DNA from: Gordonia rubripertincta
GTDB lineage: Bacteria; Actinomycetota; Actinomycetes; Mycobacteriales; Mycobacteriaceae
Length of the DNA stretch: 64,000 nucleotides
Direction: 5' to 3'
Assembly (NCBI RefSeq): GCF_038024875.1
Contig: NZ_CP136136.1
Coordinates: forward strand, 3,720,001-3,784,000
Part shown: positions 1 to 8,510 of the stretch, in pieces
Numbering within the stretch: the stretch's first letter is position 1
How the letters are laid out: each line of letters opens with the position of its first letter
Program-made: the position numbers and the translations under genes
Notes under the pieces: generated by a model
The model's input: only the letters and a program-made list of their open reading frames with translations
Database searches by the model: none
What the model was told of the DNA's origin: nothing

Positions 1-629
1 TCGTGATCGTCGAAGATCATCGCGGTCGGGATGGTGGACAGGACCCAGCGGATCTCCGGGTCGCCCCAGGTGTGCCGGTAGAGACCTTCGTACTCCTGAA
101 AACTCACCACCTCGTCGGACGGGCCGGCCGTCGCGGTCCTGGTCGACTCGAGTCTCTCCTTGACCTGTGGGGTCAGTTCGTCGGCGTAGACCTGGTCGCC
201 GAGCAGGATGAGCGTGTCCGGCCACGCTGCGACGGGCAGGTGGCGCATGCGAACGGCGTAGCAGTCCAACGCGTCGAGGCCGAGTTTCCGGTCGATCTTC
301 GGGTCCTCGGCCCGGGGGTACCGGCAGGATCCGAAGACGAACCGGTGATGATGGGCGGACGCGGGGCCACGGGTGCGGATGACGCTGGCCGGAAAGGTCG
401 AATCCGGTAGCGGCCACTCCTGGGAACCATCGATGGTCACCGTGTACTCGGTCGTGGTGTCCGGGATCAGCCCGGTGATCTCGACCAGAGCGTAGTGGTT
501 GCCGAGAACCTCGAACGTGCGTGTTCGGCTGCCGAGGACCTCGACCTCTGCCGGTGCCTCGGTTTGGACCCAGACCAGCGCGGATGTCTCGTCGACGTGC
601 CGCAGGATCGGTCCGAGCATCAAGGCCAT
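1..629 (-). CDS. PhoD-like phosphatase, 3' part outside window
   Basis: The reverse strand reads open from an ATG at 629 through the window edge, giving about 209 residues of N-terminal sequence. The first ~95 residues look like the beta-rich N-terminal domain of PhoD-type alkaline phosphatases. The metallophosphatase part then begins: FVFGSCRYPR near residue 100, LILLGDQVYADE near 144 and MIFDDHD at the very edge. GDQVYAD and FDDHD are metal-binding blocks of the PhoD family (established knowledge), so hydrolysis of phosphate mono- or diesters is likely. No twin-arginine signal peptide is visible, so a cytoplasmic location is suggested, unlike secreted PhoD. The start codon lacks a strong ribosome binding site and could be slightly different. 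The family call is firm, the substrate unknown. Confidence 0.85.
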   Translation of the reverse strand, partial: MALMLGPILRHVDETSALVWVQTEAPAEVEVLGSRTRTFEVLGNHYALVEITGLIPDTTTEYTVTIDGSQEWPLPDSTFPASVIRTRGPASAHHHRFVFGSCRYPRAEDPKIDRKLGLDALDCYAVRMRHLPVAAWPDTLILLGDQVYADELTPQVKERLESTRTATAGPSDEVVSFQEYEGLYRHTWGDPEIRWVLSTIPTAMIFDDH

Positions 630-758
630 GCGACCCAGCGTAAGCCTCTCGGCCCTCGGTGAGGTCGGTCTCTGGTGACGTGGGATGCGATCGAGTCCGG
701 ACGTCCGCGTCGTAGGCTGATGAACGGACGTGCCGGGGCGACGACGAGGTGGAGATCG

Positions 759-1442
759 ATGACGAGCAGTACCGACCTGGACGCGACTGTTGCCGAGGTA
801 CTCGCCGAGCTGGCCGAGCTCGAGGACCCGAGGATTCGTACGGTCAACGAGAAGCACGGCGACGACCACGGCGTGAACCTGACCAGATTGCGGGCCGTCG
901 CCAAACGACTCAAGACCCAGCAAGATCTGGCGCTGGCGCTGTGGGCCACCGGCGACACGGCAGCTCGGCTGGTCGCGCTGCTCATCTGCCGGCCGAAGGC
1001 CTTCGACGCCGCGCAGCTCGACACGATGGTCCGCGAAGCCCGACGCCCCAAGGTGCACGACTGGCTGGTCAACTACGTGGTGAAGAAGAGCGGGTACAAG
1101 GAGGAGCTGCGCCTCGCGTGGATGGACGACGCCGATGAGGCGGCGTGCAGCGCGGGTTGGGCCCTCACGACCGAGCGAGTGGCCAAGAGGCCTGACGGTC
1201 TGGACCTCGTCGAGCTCCTCGAGACCATCGAGGCGCGGATGAAGGACGCCCCCCAGCGCCTGCAGTGGGCGATGAACACCTGCCTGGCGACGATCGGCAT
1301 CGAGCATCCCGAACTCCGCACTCGCGCAATCGAAATCGGGGAGCGACTGAGGGTTCTCGAGGACTATCCGACGTCGCCGGGATGCATCTCGCCCTACGCG
1401 CCGGTCTGGATCACCGAGATGGTCGCGCGCCAAGAGGCCTGA
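759..1442 (+). CDS. DNA alkylation repair (AlkD/HEAT-like) protein
   Basis: The 227-residue protein is mostly helical, with repeated helix pairs typical of the HEAT-like AlkD/AlkC superfamily. Recognisable features are LAELEDPRIRTVNEKHGDDHG at the N-terminus, the run RLAWMDDADEAACSAGW and a C-terminal PYAPVWITEMV segment. AlkD proteins remove bulky or cationic alkyl lesions from DNA (established for the family); the exact lesion here is inferred. The ATG at 759 is preferred over the longer frame from 675 because GAGGTGGAG lies just upstream and the extra N-terminal residues are low-complexity. The next gene begins two bases after the stop. Confidence 0.75.
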   Translation: MTSSTDLDATVAEVLAELAELEDPRIRTVNEKHGDDHGVNLTRLRAVAKRLKTQQDLALALWATGDTAARLVALLICRPKAFDAAQLDTMVREARRPKVHDWLVNYVVKKSGYKEELRLAWMDDADEAACSAGWALTTERVAKRPDGLDLVELLETIEARMKDAPQRLQWAMNTCLATIGIEHPELRTRAIEIGERLRVLEDYPTSPGCISPYAPVWITEMVARQEA

Positions 1443-1444
1443 CT

Positions 1445-2194
1445 GTGATCAAGCGGTCCGCGGACCACGCGGGACGGTATGCGGTGCTCTATCCCGCCAT
1501 CGCCGAGGCCTCCCGACGCTGCGACGCCGAGCACACCGGCCTGATCGACGTCGGACGGCCCCTGGGACTGAATCTCAACGTCGACCGCGTGGGGATCTCC
1601 TATGGCGACGATCAACATCTGGGTGACGCATCGTCGCCGGTACAGGTGGACTGCTCGGTGGTGGGCGGTGGTCGAGTGCCGAGAACGCCACTGCCGGAGG
1701 TCGATGCACGGATGATCCTCGACCGTTCGCCGCTCGACGTCCGAGACCCCGGCGACCGATACCGGATCCGGCAGGTCATCGAGGACTGGCCCGTTCTCGA
1801 TGCCGAGATCGGTCTGGTGGAATCGAGTTCGCCGGAACGCATTTCGGGGAATCCGGTCACGACGCTGTCAGAAGCGGTCGCACGTGTCCCGGACCGTGCG
1901 CTGCCCGTCGTCCTCACGACGTGGTCGCTGTCGCGGTTCACCCCGGAGAGGCGACGCCGCTTCGTGCACGCGATGGGGGAGGCTTCCGCCGTGCGGAGAG
2001 TGGCCTGGGTGTCCGTCGAGGGAGTCGGTGTCGCGCCGACCGTACCGACGCTCGGGGACCGCCCGGCCTCGGGACATAGCATCATCGGCGTCACGGTCTT
2101 CGAGCCGTCAATGACACTGCCGCGCTCCGAGTTCGCCGGCTTCGCGCTCGGCCGGTGCTGGGCCCGCGGAGAGCTGTTGTCCTGGTTCGAGTGA
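1445..2194 (+). pseudogene. DUF2332-family protein, N-terminally truncated
   Basis: The 249-codon frame opens with a GTG at 1445, directly after the AlkD-like gene. It carries the DUF2332 core: AVLYPAIAEASRR, then the methyltransferase-like IDVGRPLGLNLNVDRV stretch (normally written as GSSAGLNL), and a C-terminal WVSVEGVG...CWARGELLSWFE end. DUF2332 proteins are usually about 330 residues, so roughly 80-100 N-terminal residues are missing here and the usual GxSAG glycine motif is altered (GRPLG). This looks like a remnant rather than a working gene. Its 3' end overlaps the convergent MFS gene by 87 bp, also suggesting a deletion junction nearby. It could still be translated from the GTG. Confidence 0.6.
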
Positions 2195-3400
2195 CGGCGC
2201 ACGTACCGAGTCGACCGAAGCGTCCGCCGCGACGGCATCTGCTCGCCGGTCTGTCCGGTCGAGAGTCGACACGACGATCGACATCGTCGCGACCGCCGCG
2301 GCCACCACGAATGCGGCACCATAACTCGCAGCAGTGATGATGGCGCCGAGGGCGGTGGCGCCCACAGCCTGCCCGAACATCGACGCGATGAACAGGAGCG
2401 CGGTACCTGCGGCGGAGCGTGCCGCATCGATGGTCGAGGTCCAGGCGATGAGTGCTGACGTCGACGAGGTGAATCCCCACCCGAACAACAGGCAGCCGAC
2501 GAGCGAGACGATCAGCTGTCCCGGAACGGCTGCGACCACGAGGATGCCGACGGTCATCGTTCCGCAGCTGAGGGTCCACGCCGACGTCGCCGACCATCGG
2601 GCCAGTGGGGTGGCGGTGAGAGCCACTGCGGCACCGCCGATCCCGATCATGATCCACGCGACGATCGTGCCGCGCTGCGACGAGCCGCCGGTGTCGACGA
2701 GGATCACGCGGCCATACGTCCACATGGCGCTCGACGCCACACCGAGCAGCACTGCGACGGTCAGTGCGGTTCGGTGACGACGGACCCAGTCTGCGGACAG
2801 GGCCTTTGCATGCTCGTCCCGCTCGGCGGGATCAGGTCGGTCGGCCGTCAGGAGAGCGGCTGAGATGAGCACGGTGATCACGCCGATGACGACCCAGGTC
2901 AGTCGCCATCCGGGGAGGAAGAGCAGCGCCAGCAAACCGGCGCCGACGAGGCCGGGGCCGGTGCCGGAGTTGACCATCGACTGCCCCCGATCGACGCGCT
3001 TCGCGGCGATGTTGCGTCTGACGACACTCACCATCGCGGGCGACGCCAGGCCTGCCCCGACCGAGGCGATCACGGCGGAGAGCCCGAAGATGACCAGATG
3101 GGTCGCGGCGGCCATACCCCAGACACCGCCGGCAGCGGTCGCCGTGGCGACGATGATCAACATGCGTGGGAACTGTCGCCCGAGGAAGAATCCGCACAGC
3201 GCGGCAAGGCAGTAGACCAGCGATGATCCAGTGGAGATGTATCCCGCTCCGGCAGAGTCGAGGGCCAGGTCTGTTTGGATGTCGGGCAGGAACAGCCCGT
3301 AGGCGAGTCGCACCAGCCCGTAGGTCGCCGCGATGAACGCGATACCGGTCACGATGACCAGCGTCTCGTGCCCTGGACCAAACGAAAACGTGCGTTTCAT
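2108..3400 (-). CDS. MFS transporter
   Basis: A 430-residue membrane protein with about twelve hydrophobic segments, starting at MKRTFSFGPG (ATG at 3400). The first segment reads IVTGIAFIAATYGLVRLAYG and the sequence keeps the small-residue and glycine-rich packing of the major facilitator superfamily. Residues after about 385 are hydrophilic and probably cytoplasmic. It is divergent from a TetR gene only 18 bp away, the usual arrangement of a repressor and the exporter it controls, so drug or metabolite efflux is the likely role (inference). No Shine-Dalgarno sequence precedes the ATG, so the message may be leaderless. The substrate cannot be read from sequence. Confidence 0.8.
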   Translation of the reverse strand: MKRTFSFGPGHETLVIVTGIAFIAATYGLVRLAYGLFLPDIQTDLALDSAGAGYISTGSSLVYCLAALCGFFLGRQFPRMLIIVATATAAGGVWGMAAATHLVIFGLSAVIASVGAGLASPAMVSVVRRNIAAKRVDRGQSMVNSGTGPGLVGAGLLALLFLPGWRLTWVVIGVITVLISAALLTADRPDPAERDEHAKALSADWVRRHRTALTVAVLLGVASSAMWTYGRVILVDTGGSSQRGTIVAWIMIGIGGAAVALTATPLARWSATSAWTLSCGTMTVGILVVAAVPGQLIVSLVGCLLFGWGFTSSTSALIAWTSTIDAARSAAGTALLFIASMFGQAVGATALGAIITAASYGAAFVVAAAVATMSIVVSTLDRTDRRADAVAADASVDSVRAPSLEPGQQLSAGPAPAEREAGELGARQCH

Positions 3401-3407
3401 ATTTTCG
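3383..3407. promoter_or_regulatory. candidate TetR operator between divergent genes
   Basis: CGAAAA (3383-3388) and TTTTCG (3402-3407) form an inverted repeat with 13-nt spacing. A second pair nested inside it, AAACG (3386-3390) and CGTTT (3393-3397), is separated by TG. The repeats span the MFS start codon and the 18-bp space before the TetR gene, where a self-regulating TetR repressor would bind. Sequence symmetry is seen; binding is inferred. Confidence 0.45.
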
Positions 3408-3418
3408 ATACTAGGCTG

Positions 3419-4006
3419 ATGACCATGCCGATGCGCAAGAGCTCCGAGGAAAAACTGCTCGACGCAGTTGACGACCTGGTGTTCTCGCGCGGAATCGAGA
3501 CGACGCCCGTCGACGCCATTCTCGCGCGTGCGGGCGTGTCGGCCGCGACGCTGTACAGGGGTTACCGCAGCAAGGAGGCGCTCGTCGCCGCCTCGCTCGA
3601 ACGACGGCACGAACGCTGGCGCGAGACCTGGGGAAGCGCGATCGCCGCAGCGCCCGACGATGAGGGCCGACTGCTTGCGATCTTCGACGCCATCGACGAG
3701 TTCGCCGCACGGCCGGACGGCGCGCGGTGGTGCGCGTTTCTCGGCACCGCGGCCGAGATGTCCGACCCGCCGGCCGAGATCGCCGACGCGGTCACCCGCG
3801 ATACCGACCACATGCGCGAGACTCTGCGCGAGCTCGCCGCACAACTTCCGTGCGCGGACTCGGACCACCTTGCCGAACAGATTCTCGTCGTCGTCACTGG
3901 CGAACTCGCGATGCGTCTGCGGGACAACCCGTTACGGAAGTCGACGCTCGGTCGGGAGATTGCCACGACCCTCATCGATATGGCGTGTACACCTACCACG
4001 ACTTGA
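3419..4006 (+). CDS. TetR/AcrR family regulator
   Basis: A 195-residue TetR repressor. Residues ~10-55 form the helix-turn-helix: LLDAVDDLVFSRGIETTPVDAI followed by RAGVSAATLYRGYRSKEAL, where TLYRGYRSKE matches the family signature (usually TLYYHFxSKE). The rest is the ligand-binding helical domain, ending in MACTPTTT. Three possible starts (3419, 3425, 3431) lie within 12 bp; the first is listed, and no clear ribosome binding site separates them. The divergent MFS gene is the probable target. The ligand is unknown. Confidence 0.88.
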   Translation: MTMPMRKSSEEKLLDAVDDLVFSRGIETTPVDAILARAGVSAATLYRGYRSKEALVAASLERRHERWRETWGSAIAAAPDDEGRLLAIFDAIDEFAARPDGARWCAFLGTAAEMSDPPAEIADAVTRDTDHMRETLRELAAQLPCADSDHLAEQILVVVTGELAMRLRDNPLRKSTLGREIATTLIDMACTPTTT

Positions 4007-4048
4007 GTACCCGACGGTCAACCGAGGTTCGATCACGACTGAACAGAC

Positions 4049-4927
4049 TCACTCGAAGTACGAGGCGTACTTGCTGTAGGGAACCTGACCGTTGGGGCTG
4101 GCCTTGATCGCGGCGGCGACCGCGGGCGGGATGGGTGCCCAGTAGGCGGGCATTGCCGCCGCGAGCGACGGTTTCACGATGTAGAGCAGCGCGAAGTTGA
4201 CGATCCAGAGTGGGGGAGCCATCGACATCCCGACGGTGCTCGTCACCCCGGCCTCGGTGTTCGTCACCAGCTGAGCGGTTCCCGACATCTGTTGCGCGAC
4301 AAAGCCGAACGGGACCTCGACGGTGTACGCCGACCGACAGAGTGCAAGCAGGGTGTCGGTCGCTCCGTTGTTCCGCAGCCAGGTGCCGACGTAGCCGCCG
4401 GGGGCGATCAGCGAATTGACCTGCCGCGTGGGTGCACTCGCGTTTGCGGGGCTCTGCAGCATGCCCTGCTTGTTCACGTACAGGCCGTAGCTGCCGACGA
4501 CGGAGTCCCCGAACATCGGGCGTCCATTGGTGTTGGTCAGGATGATCAGGCAGGCGTCGATGATCTTCGCGGCCTGACGGCTGCCGCCGACTCCGCCACC
4601 GGAGAGAAATGCGCGGTACTGCTGTTCGGACAGTGCATCTTTCGGCGACAAGCCGATGGCCGCGGCCACCCGATTGGCGGCGGCGAGGCCGAGCGGTTGG
4701 TTCAGTTGCGCCGGGTTGGAGAGTTTAGATGGCGCGAAGCGCTCGAAAGCCGGTGCACCCGAGAACGGAAGGTCGAAGCCTGTTGTACTCCCCGGGGCCG
4801 CCGCTGCTTTCGGGGCGATCCCGAGAGCGAGAGTGGCCGCTGCGAGTACTGCCAGGACCACGGCGACGGGCCCGGATCGCAGCCGCCCACCCGGCTGACG
4901 GTGAAGTGGTGTGACCTCGACATGCAT
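4049..4927 (-). CDS. Secreted protein of unknown function
   Basis: The 292-residue product has a clear signal peptide: positively charged start, hydrophobic VAVVLAVLAAATLALGIA, then AAAAPG as a likely cleavage site near residue 44. The mature part contains two cysteines (in DACLIIL and LALCRSAY) that may form a disulphide, and a C-terminal hydrophobic stretch around WIVNFALLYIV. No family is recognised. Similar lineage-specific exported proteins occur in mycolic-acid actinobacteria. Neighbours give no functional hint: the TetR gene converges on it and gdhA lies upstream in the same direction. Confidence 0.65.
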   Translation of the reverse strand: MHVEVTPLHRQPGGRLRSGPVAVVLAVLAAATLALGIAPKAAAAPGSTTGFDLPFSGAPAFERFAPSKLSNPAQLNQPLGLAAANRVAAAIGLSPKDALSEQQYRAFLSGGGVGGSRQAAKIIDACLIILTNTNGRPMFGDSVVGSYGLYVNKQGMLQSPANASAPTRQVNSLIAPGGYVGTWLRNNGATDTLLALCRSAYTVEVPFGFVAQQMSGTAQLVTNTEAGVTSTVGMSMAPPLWIVNFALLYIVKPSLAAAMPAYWAPIPPAVAAAIKASPNGQVPYSKYASYFE

Positions 4928-5071
4928 GGGGGACCTGCCAATCGCGCCGACCTGTGAGTTGGCTCAGTGAAACCCGTGGTCACCGAGGTGTCAATAGTCC
5001 GCGCGGTCGACAGCGCCATCGAAGATGCCGCCGGTTCGCTGGTGAGCTCGCGAACCGGCGGCTGGTCCGGA

Positions 5072-6418
5072 TCAGATCAGGCCGAGAGCCAGCATCGCAT
5101 CGGCGACCTGGGTGAAGCCCGCGATGTTCGCGCCCAGCACGTAGTTGCCGGGAGCGCCGTACTCCTCGGCGGTGTGCAGGCAGTGGTCGTGGATGGAGGT
5201 CATGATCTCGGATAGGCGCTCTTCGGTGTAACCGAAGCTCCATGAGTCACGAGATGCGTTCTGCTGCATCTCGAGTGCGCTCGTGGCGACGCCTCCGGCG
5301 TTGGCCGCCTTGCCGGGTGCGAAGCTGACGCCCGCTTCGGCGAAGATGCGCACGGCCTCGGGGGTGCAGGGCATGTTGGCGCCCTCGGCGACGATCCGCA
5401 CGCCGTTCTTGACGAGCTGTGCGGCATCGGCGCCGTTCAGCTCGTTCTGCGTCGCACACGGGATGGCGATGTCGGTGGGCACGTTCCACATCGAGCCGCT
5501 GGTGACGAGCCGCGCCGAGGGGTGGGCGTTCACATAGTCACCGATGCGACCCCGCTGGACGTTCTTGATCTCCTTGAGGAGTTCCAGGTCGATGCCGGCT
5601 TCGTCGACGATGTACCCGCTCGAATCCGAGCAGGCGACGACGCGGCCGCCGAGTTGCTGGATCTTCTCGATGGCGTAGATGGCGACGTTGCCCGAGCCGG
5701 ACACGACGACTGTCTTGCCGTCGAGCTTGTCGTCGGCCGCCGCGAGCATGTCGCGGACGAAGAACACCGCGCCGTAGCCGGTGGCCTCGGTGCGGACCTG
5801 CGACCCGCCCCAGGCGAGTCCCTTGCCGGTCAGGACACCTGACTCGTAGCGGTTGGTGATGCGCTTGTACTGGCCGAACAGATAGCCGATCTCGCGGCCA
5901 CCCACGCCGATGTCACCGGCGGGCACGTCCGTGTACTCACCGATGTGGCGGTAGAGCTCGGTCATGAAGGACTGGCAGAACCGCATGATCTCGAGGTCCG
6001 ACTTGCCCTTGGGATCGAAGTCGGAACCACCCTTGCCGCCGCCGATGGGCAGGCCGGTCAGTGCGTTCTTGAAGATCTGCTCGAAGCCGAGGAACTTGAC
6101 CACGCCGAGGTAGACGCTGGGGTGGAAGCGGAGGCCGCCCTTGTAGGGGCCGAGTGCCGAGTTGAACTCGACGCGGAATCCGCGGTTGACCTGCACCTGG
6201 TTCTGGTCGTCGATCCACGGCACGCGGAAGATGATCTGGCGCTCGGGTTCGGTCAGACGCTTGATGATGCCGGCGTCGGCGTAGTGCGGGTGCTTGGCCA
6301 GGACGGGTCCGAGGCTGTCGAAGACCTCCCGAACGGCCTGGTGGAACTCGGCCTCGCCGGGGTTGCGGGCAACCACCTGTTCGTACAGATCGCTGATCTT
6401 CTCGTCGAGCACGGCCAC
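5072..6418 (-). CDS. gdhA: NADP-type glutamate dehydrogenase
   Basis: The 448-residue protein matches the hexameric, small (about 450 aa) glutamate dehydrogenases that make glutamate from 2-oxoglutarate and ammonia. Seen are FNSALGPYKGGLRFHPSV (residues ~85-102), the catalytic-lysine block LPIGGGKGGSDFDPKGKS (Lys at ~129), the Rossmann motif VVSGSGNVAIYA near 237 and the C-terminal family end NIAGFTQVADAMLA. The GTG at 6418 is chosen because it gives the normal family length; GTG at 6430 or 6412 is possible and the frame stays open upstream to 6547. The gene stands alone with its own leader region, as expected for a nitrogen-assimilation gene. Confidence 0.95.
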   Translation of the reverse strand: MAVLDEKISDLYEQVVARNPGEAEFHQAVREVFDSLGPVLAKHPHYADAGIIKRLTEPERQIIFRVPWIDDQNQVQVNRGFRVEFNSALGPYKGGLRFHPSVYLGVVKFLGFEQIFKNALTGLPIGGGKGGSDFDPKGKSDLEIMRFCQSFMTELYRHIGEYTDVPAGDIGVGGREIGYLFGQYKRITNRYESGVLTGKGLAWGGSQVRTEATGYGAVFFVRDMLAAADDKLDGKTVVVSGSGNVAIYAIEKIQQLGGRVVACSDSSGYIVDEAGIDLELLKEIKNVQRGRIGDYVNAHPSARLVTSGSMWNVPTDIAIPCATQNELNGADAAQLVKNGVRIVAEGANMPCTPEAVRIFAEAGVSFAPGKAANAGGVATSALEMQQNASRDSWSFGYTEERLSEIMTSIHDHCLHTAEEYGAPGNYVLGANIAGFTQVADAMLALGLI

Positions 6419-6512
6419 GGTGGCCCCCACTTCCTTCTTCGATATCTGAGGGAACGCCGGTGCACCCCGAATCGGGTCACCGCCCCGCAGCCTATCGAGC
6501 GACAGGAAAGAT

Positions 6513-7160
6513 CTATAAATCCAGTCGGCGCCGCACCCAGCCGACAATCGCCGGAGAGCTCCTGGAGAAACCGTCGGAGGCGCTCGTCACAAGATAGAAG
6601 GTCGAGGTCAGAGCGTTTCCGTTGACGGCCGCCTCGTAGCCGGCGACGCGTGCGACGTGGCGGGCGCGCTCTCGTGCGATCTCGGTCTCACCGCGTGTGG
6701 ATGCCTCGGCGACCACGAGCAAACCGAGCCTGCGGGCGTTCGACGCGGCGATCGACACCGCGTCTATCAGTTCGTCCTCCTGTCGCCGTTCGAGTCGACG
6801 CCCCCGCCAGTCCCACCACCTGCGCCGTGGCCGAGGTGCGCGACCCAGCACGGCGATACACGACCTCGCTCCAGCTGACCTGCGTTGCTCCGGTACGGGG
6901 GTGCGGGTGTCGTCGCGCACCATCGGGCCACCGAACCCGGGGTCCACGATCTCGATGTTCAGCCCGCGGTCGCGGAGGGTTCGGCACAGCCTCGCGGTCA
7001 GCGCACCCGGTCGGCCGATGACGACCACCTCGGTTGTCGCCGCCGGGCTTCCTGCCGAAGGTGCAGGCGGCCGCGGGCGGCTCAAGGTGACCTCGGCCGA
7101 CCCCACGACGGCCTTCACCGGGGCACCGCCGGACGACCGCGCCCCCGAACGCATCGCCAC
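6513..7160 (-). CDS. Hypothetical protein with Rossmann-like N-terminus
   Basis: A 215-residue protein starting with GTG at 7160 (or ATG at 7154), six bases after the stop of the GreA-like gene, so probably cotranscribed. Residues ~42-75 (EVVVIGRPGALTARLCRTL, then a short strand IEIVDPGFGG) resemble the first beta-alpha-beta unit of a nucleotide-binding fold. A basic linker rich in Arg and Trp follows, then helices rich in Ala and Arg. No known family is recognised and no catalytic motif stands out. The NAD-epimerase-like start could be coincidental. Confidence 0.5.
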   Translation of the reverse strand: MAMRSGARSSGGAPVKAVVGSAEVTLSRPRPPAPSAGSPAATTEVVVIGRPGALTARLCRTLRDRGLNIEIVDPGFGGPMVRDDTRTPVPEQRRSAGARSCIAVLGRAPRPRRRWWDWRGRRLERRQEDELIDAVSIAASNARRLGLLVVAEASTRGETEIARERARHVARVAGYEAAVNGNALTSTFYLVTSASDGFSRSSPAIVGWVRRRLDL

Positions 7161-7166
7161 GTTGCG

Positions 7167-7652
7167 TCAGAGAAGCTCGATCCGGTGGTCTTTCACCGCG
7201 ACCGTGCATGTCTGCCCGTTCGGCAGCGGATAGGTCCGGACGTCGCCGACGTCCGCGCCCAGCACCGCACGACCGAGCGGTGAGTCGGGCGAACACACGT
7301 CCATACCCACCAGGGCATACTGTTCCGGTGCTCCCACCAGGAAGGTTGTGACATCGGCTGGATCGTGATCGAAGACGACCGTGACGACCGAGCCGACTTG
7401 CACGGTGCCGTCTGCTGACGGTTCGGCCTCTGCCGTGGACAGCGCGGCGTACAGCTGCGCCAGACGCCGGTCGAGCGACTCGAGGCGCTCCAGGGTGCGA
7501 TGGTAGGCGTCGTTGTTGTCCAGATCGCCGGCGGCGCGGTGATCGAGGACCTCGGCACTGACGACGGCTCGATCGCGAATCTCGGCGGCCAGCTGACGCT
7601 CGAGCGCATCTCGGGTCAGGGGCGTTGTCGGGACAGGTGCTGCGGTGGTCAT
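7167..7652 (-). CDS. GreA/GreB-family elongation factor paralogue with altered tip
   Basis: The 161-residue protein has the Gre layout: an N-terminal antiparallel coiled coil (residues ~12-75) and a C-terminal FKBP-like domain (~85-161) with VQVGSVVTVVFD and SPDSPLGRAVLGADVGD. Gre factors insert the coiled coil into the RNA polymerase secondary channel and stimulate transcript cleavage through two acidic tip residues (Asp41 and Glu44 in E. coli GreA). Here the tip reads GDLDNNDAYH where GreA has GDLKENAEYH, so the Asp is kept and the Glu position is Asn. Cleavage activity is therefore doubtful, and it may act as an inhibitory Gre homologue like Rv3788 of M. tuberculosis (also about 161 aa). 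The ATG has a good GAGGAAGC site upstream. Confidence 0.85.
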   Translation of the reverse strand: MTTAAPVPTTPLTRDALERQLAAEIRDRAVVSAEVLDHRAAGDLDNNDAYHRTLERLESLDRRLAQLYAALSTAEAEPSADGTVQVGSVVTVVFDHDPADVTTFLVGAPEQYALVGMDVCSPDSPLGRAVLGADVGDVRTYPLPNGQTCTVAVKDHRIELL

Positions 7653-7694
7653 CGTTGCTTCCTCTGCTTCGGTGGCGTGACGTCGACGGCGGCG

Positions 7695-8171
7695 TCAGGA
7701 CGTCGTGATCAGGGACCTCGCGCGGAGCTCGAGCATCGGATGGCGAGCCGCGATCTCTACGCGCGAGAGGTGGTCCGGGGCGGTGCTGAGGGTGAGAATC
7801 CAGGGCACCGACTCAGCCGCTCCGCCCGACGACGATTCGACTCCCGAATCCGAGTCCCAGGGATCGAGCTCGAGGTCGGCGAGGATGTCCCGCGACAGGC
7901 TCTCCAGCTTCGGTGCCGTCAGCCGGCCCGACGGACCCGCGAACGCGAAGCAGATGTCCTTGCCCACGGGCACCCCGAAGTCGTCGACATCGTTCTCCCG
8001 ATGCCACTGACGACGCAGGAGTCGGGAGTCGGAATCCTCGATGACAAGCGAATATTTCACCGACTTCGGAAAAGCGTCAAATGCCCGCGACGACGCCTGG
8101 TCGATAAATTTCCTCATTCGACTCTTAGATGCGCAGACTCGGATACGACACTCCATGACAACCGCTTGCAC
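7695..8171 (-). CDS. Hypothetical protein, first gene of the Gre-like operon
   Basis: About 158 residues if translation starts at the GTG at 8171, which follows an AAAGGGAGAG ribosome binding site; an ATG at 8156 would give 153. The N-terminus is basic (RIRVCASKSRMRKFIDQ); the middle has alternating hydrophobics (CFAFAGPSGRLTAPKLESL) and the C-terminus is acidic, then serine-rich. No domain is recognised. It lies 42 bp upstream of the GreA paralogue on the same strand, so the three genes from 8171 to 6513 look like one operon. Confidence 0.55.
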   Translation of the reverse strand: MQAVVMECRIRVCASKSRMRKFIDQASSRAFDAFPKSVKYSLVIEDSDSRLLRRQWHRENDVDDFGVPVGKDICFAFAGPSGRLTAPKLESLSRDILADLELDPWDSDSGVESSSGGAAESVPWILTLSTAPDHLSRVEIAARHPMLELRARSLITTS

Positions 8172-8194
8172 GGCGACTCTCCCTTTCACTGAAA

Positions 8195-8213
8195 ACCGGC
8201 CTGTCGGGCCGGT
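8195..8213. promoter_or_regulatory. Leader hairpin upstream of the Gre-like operon
   Basis: ACCGGCC (8195-8201) and GGCCGGT (8207-8213) form a perfect 7-bp stem with a 5-nt loop. On the reverse strand it is followed by TTTTC and then the ribosome binding site of the 8171 gene. It could be a weak attenuator or a leader structure. Function is inferred only. Confidence 0.35.
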
Positions 8214-8393
8214 GCCACGGACTCTAGCCGAAAAAAATATAAAAGCCAGTCGGTCGCGACCTCAGCCGACCGGTCTGCCAGACCTACTGTTCCGCAGGAG
8301 ATTCGGCGACTGGACTTTTGTTTTTTCTGGGCTATGGTCACGGAGGTGAGTGGGTGTCCAACCCAACTTCATCATTCATGTCAGCGAGGAATC

Positions 8394-8510
8394 ATGGCAG
8401 AGAAGAATTCCAGTCCGAAAAAACGTCGCCAAGAGTTGAAGTTGCGGCGCGAGAAAAAGCGTGCGAGTGAGGAAGGCTCGATTTTCCGAAAACGGAAGAA
8501 TGCGGGATGA
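8394..8510 (+). CDS. Small, very basic 38-residue protein
   Basis: A short gene: ATG at 8394, stop at 8508-8510, with a strong GAGGA site four bases upstream. The product begins MAEKNSSPKKRRQEL and is dominated by Lys and Arg with a few Glu, so it is probably a single charged helix that binds nucleic acid or a protein partner (inference). Its stop overlaps the start of the following 150-residue gene, indicating translational coupling and supporting that it is real. It is AT-richer than its surroundings. No family is recognised. Confidence 0.6.
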   Translation: MAEKNSSPKKRRQELKLRREKKRASEEGSIFRKRKNAG

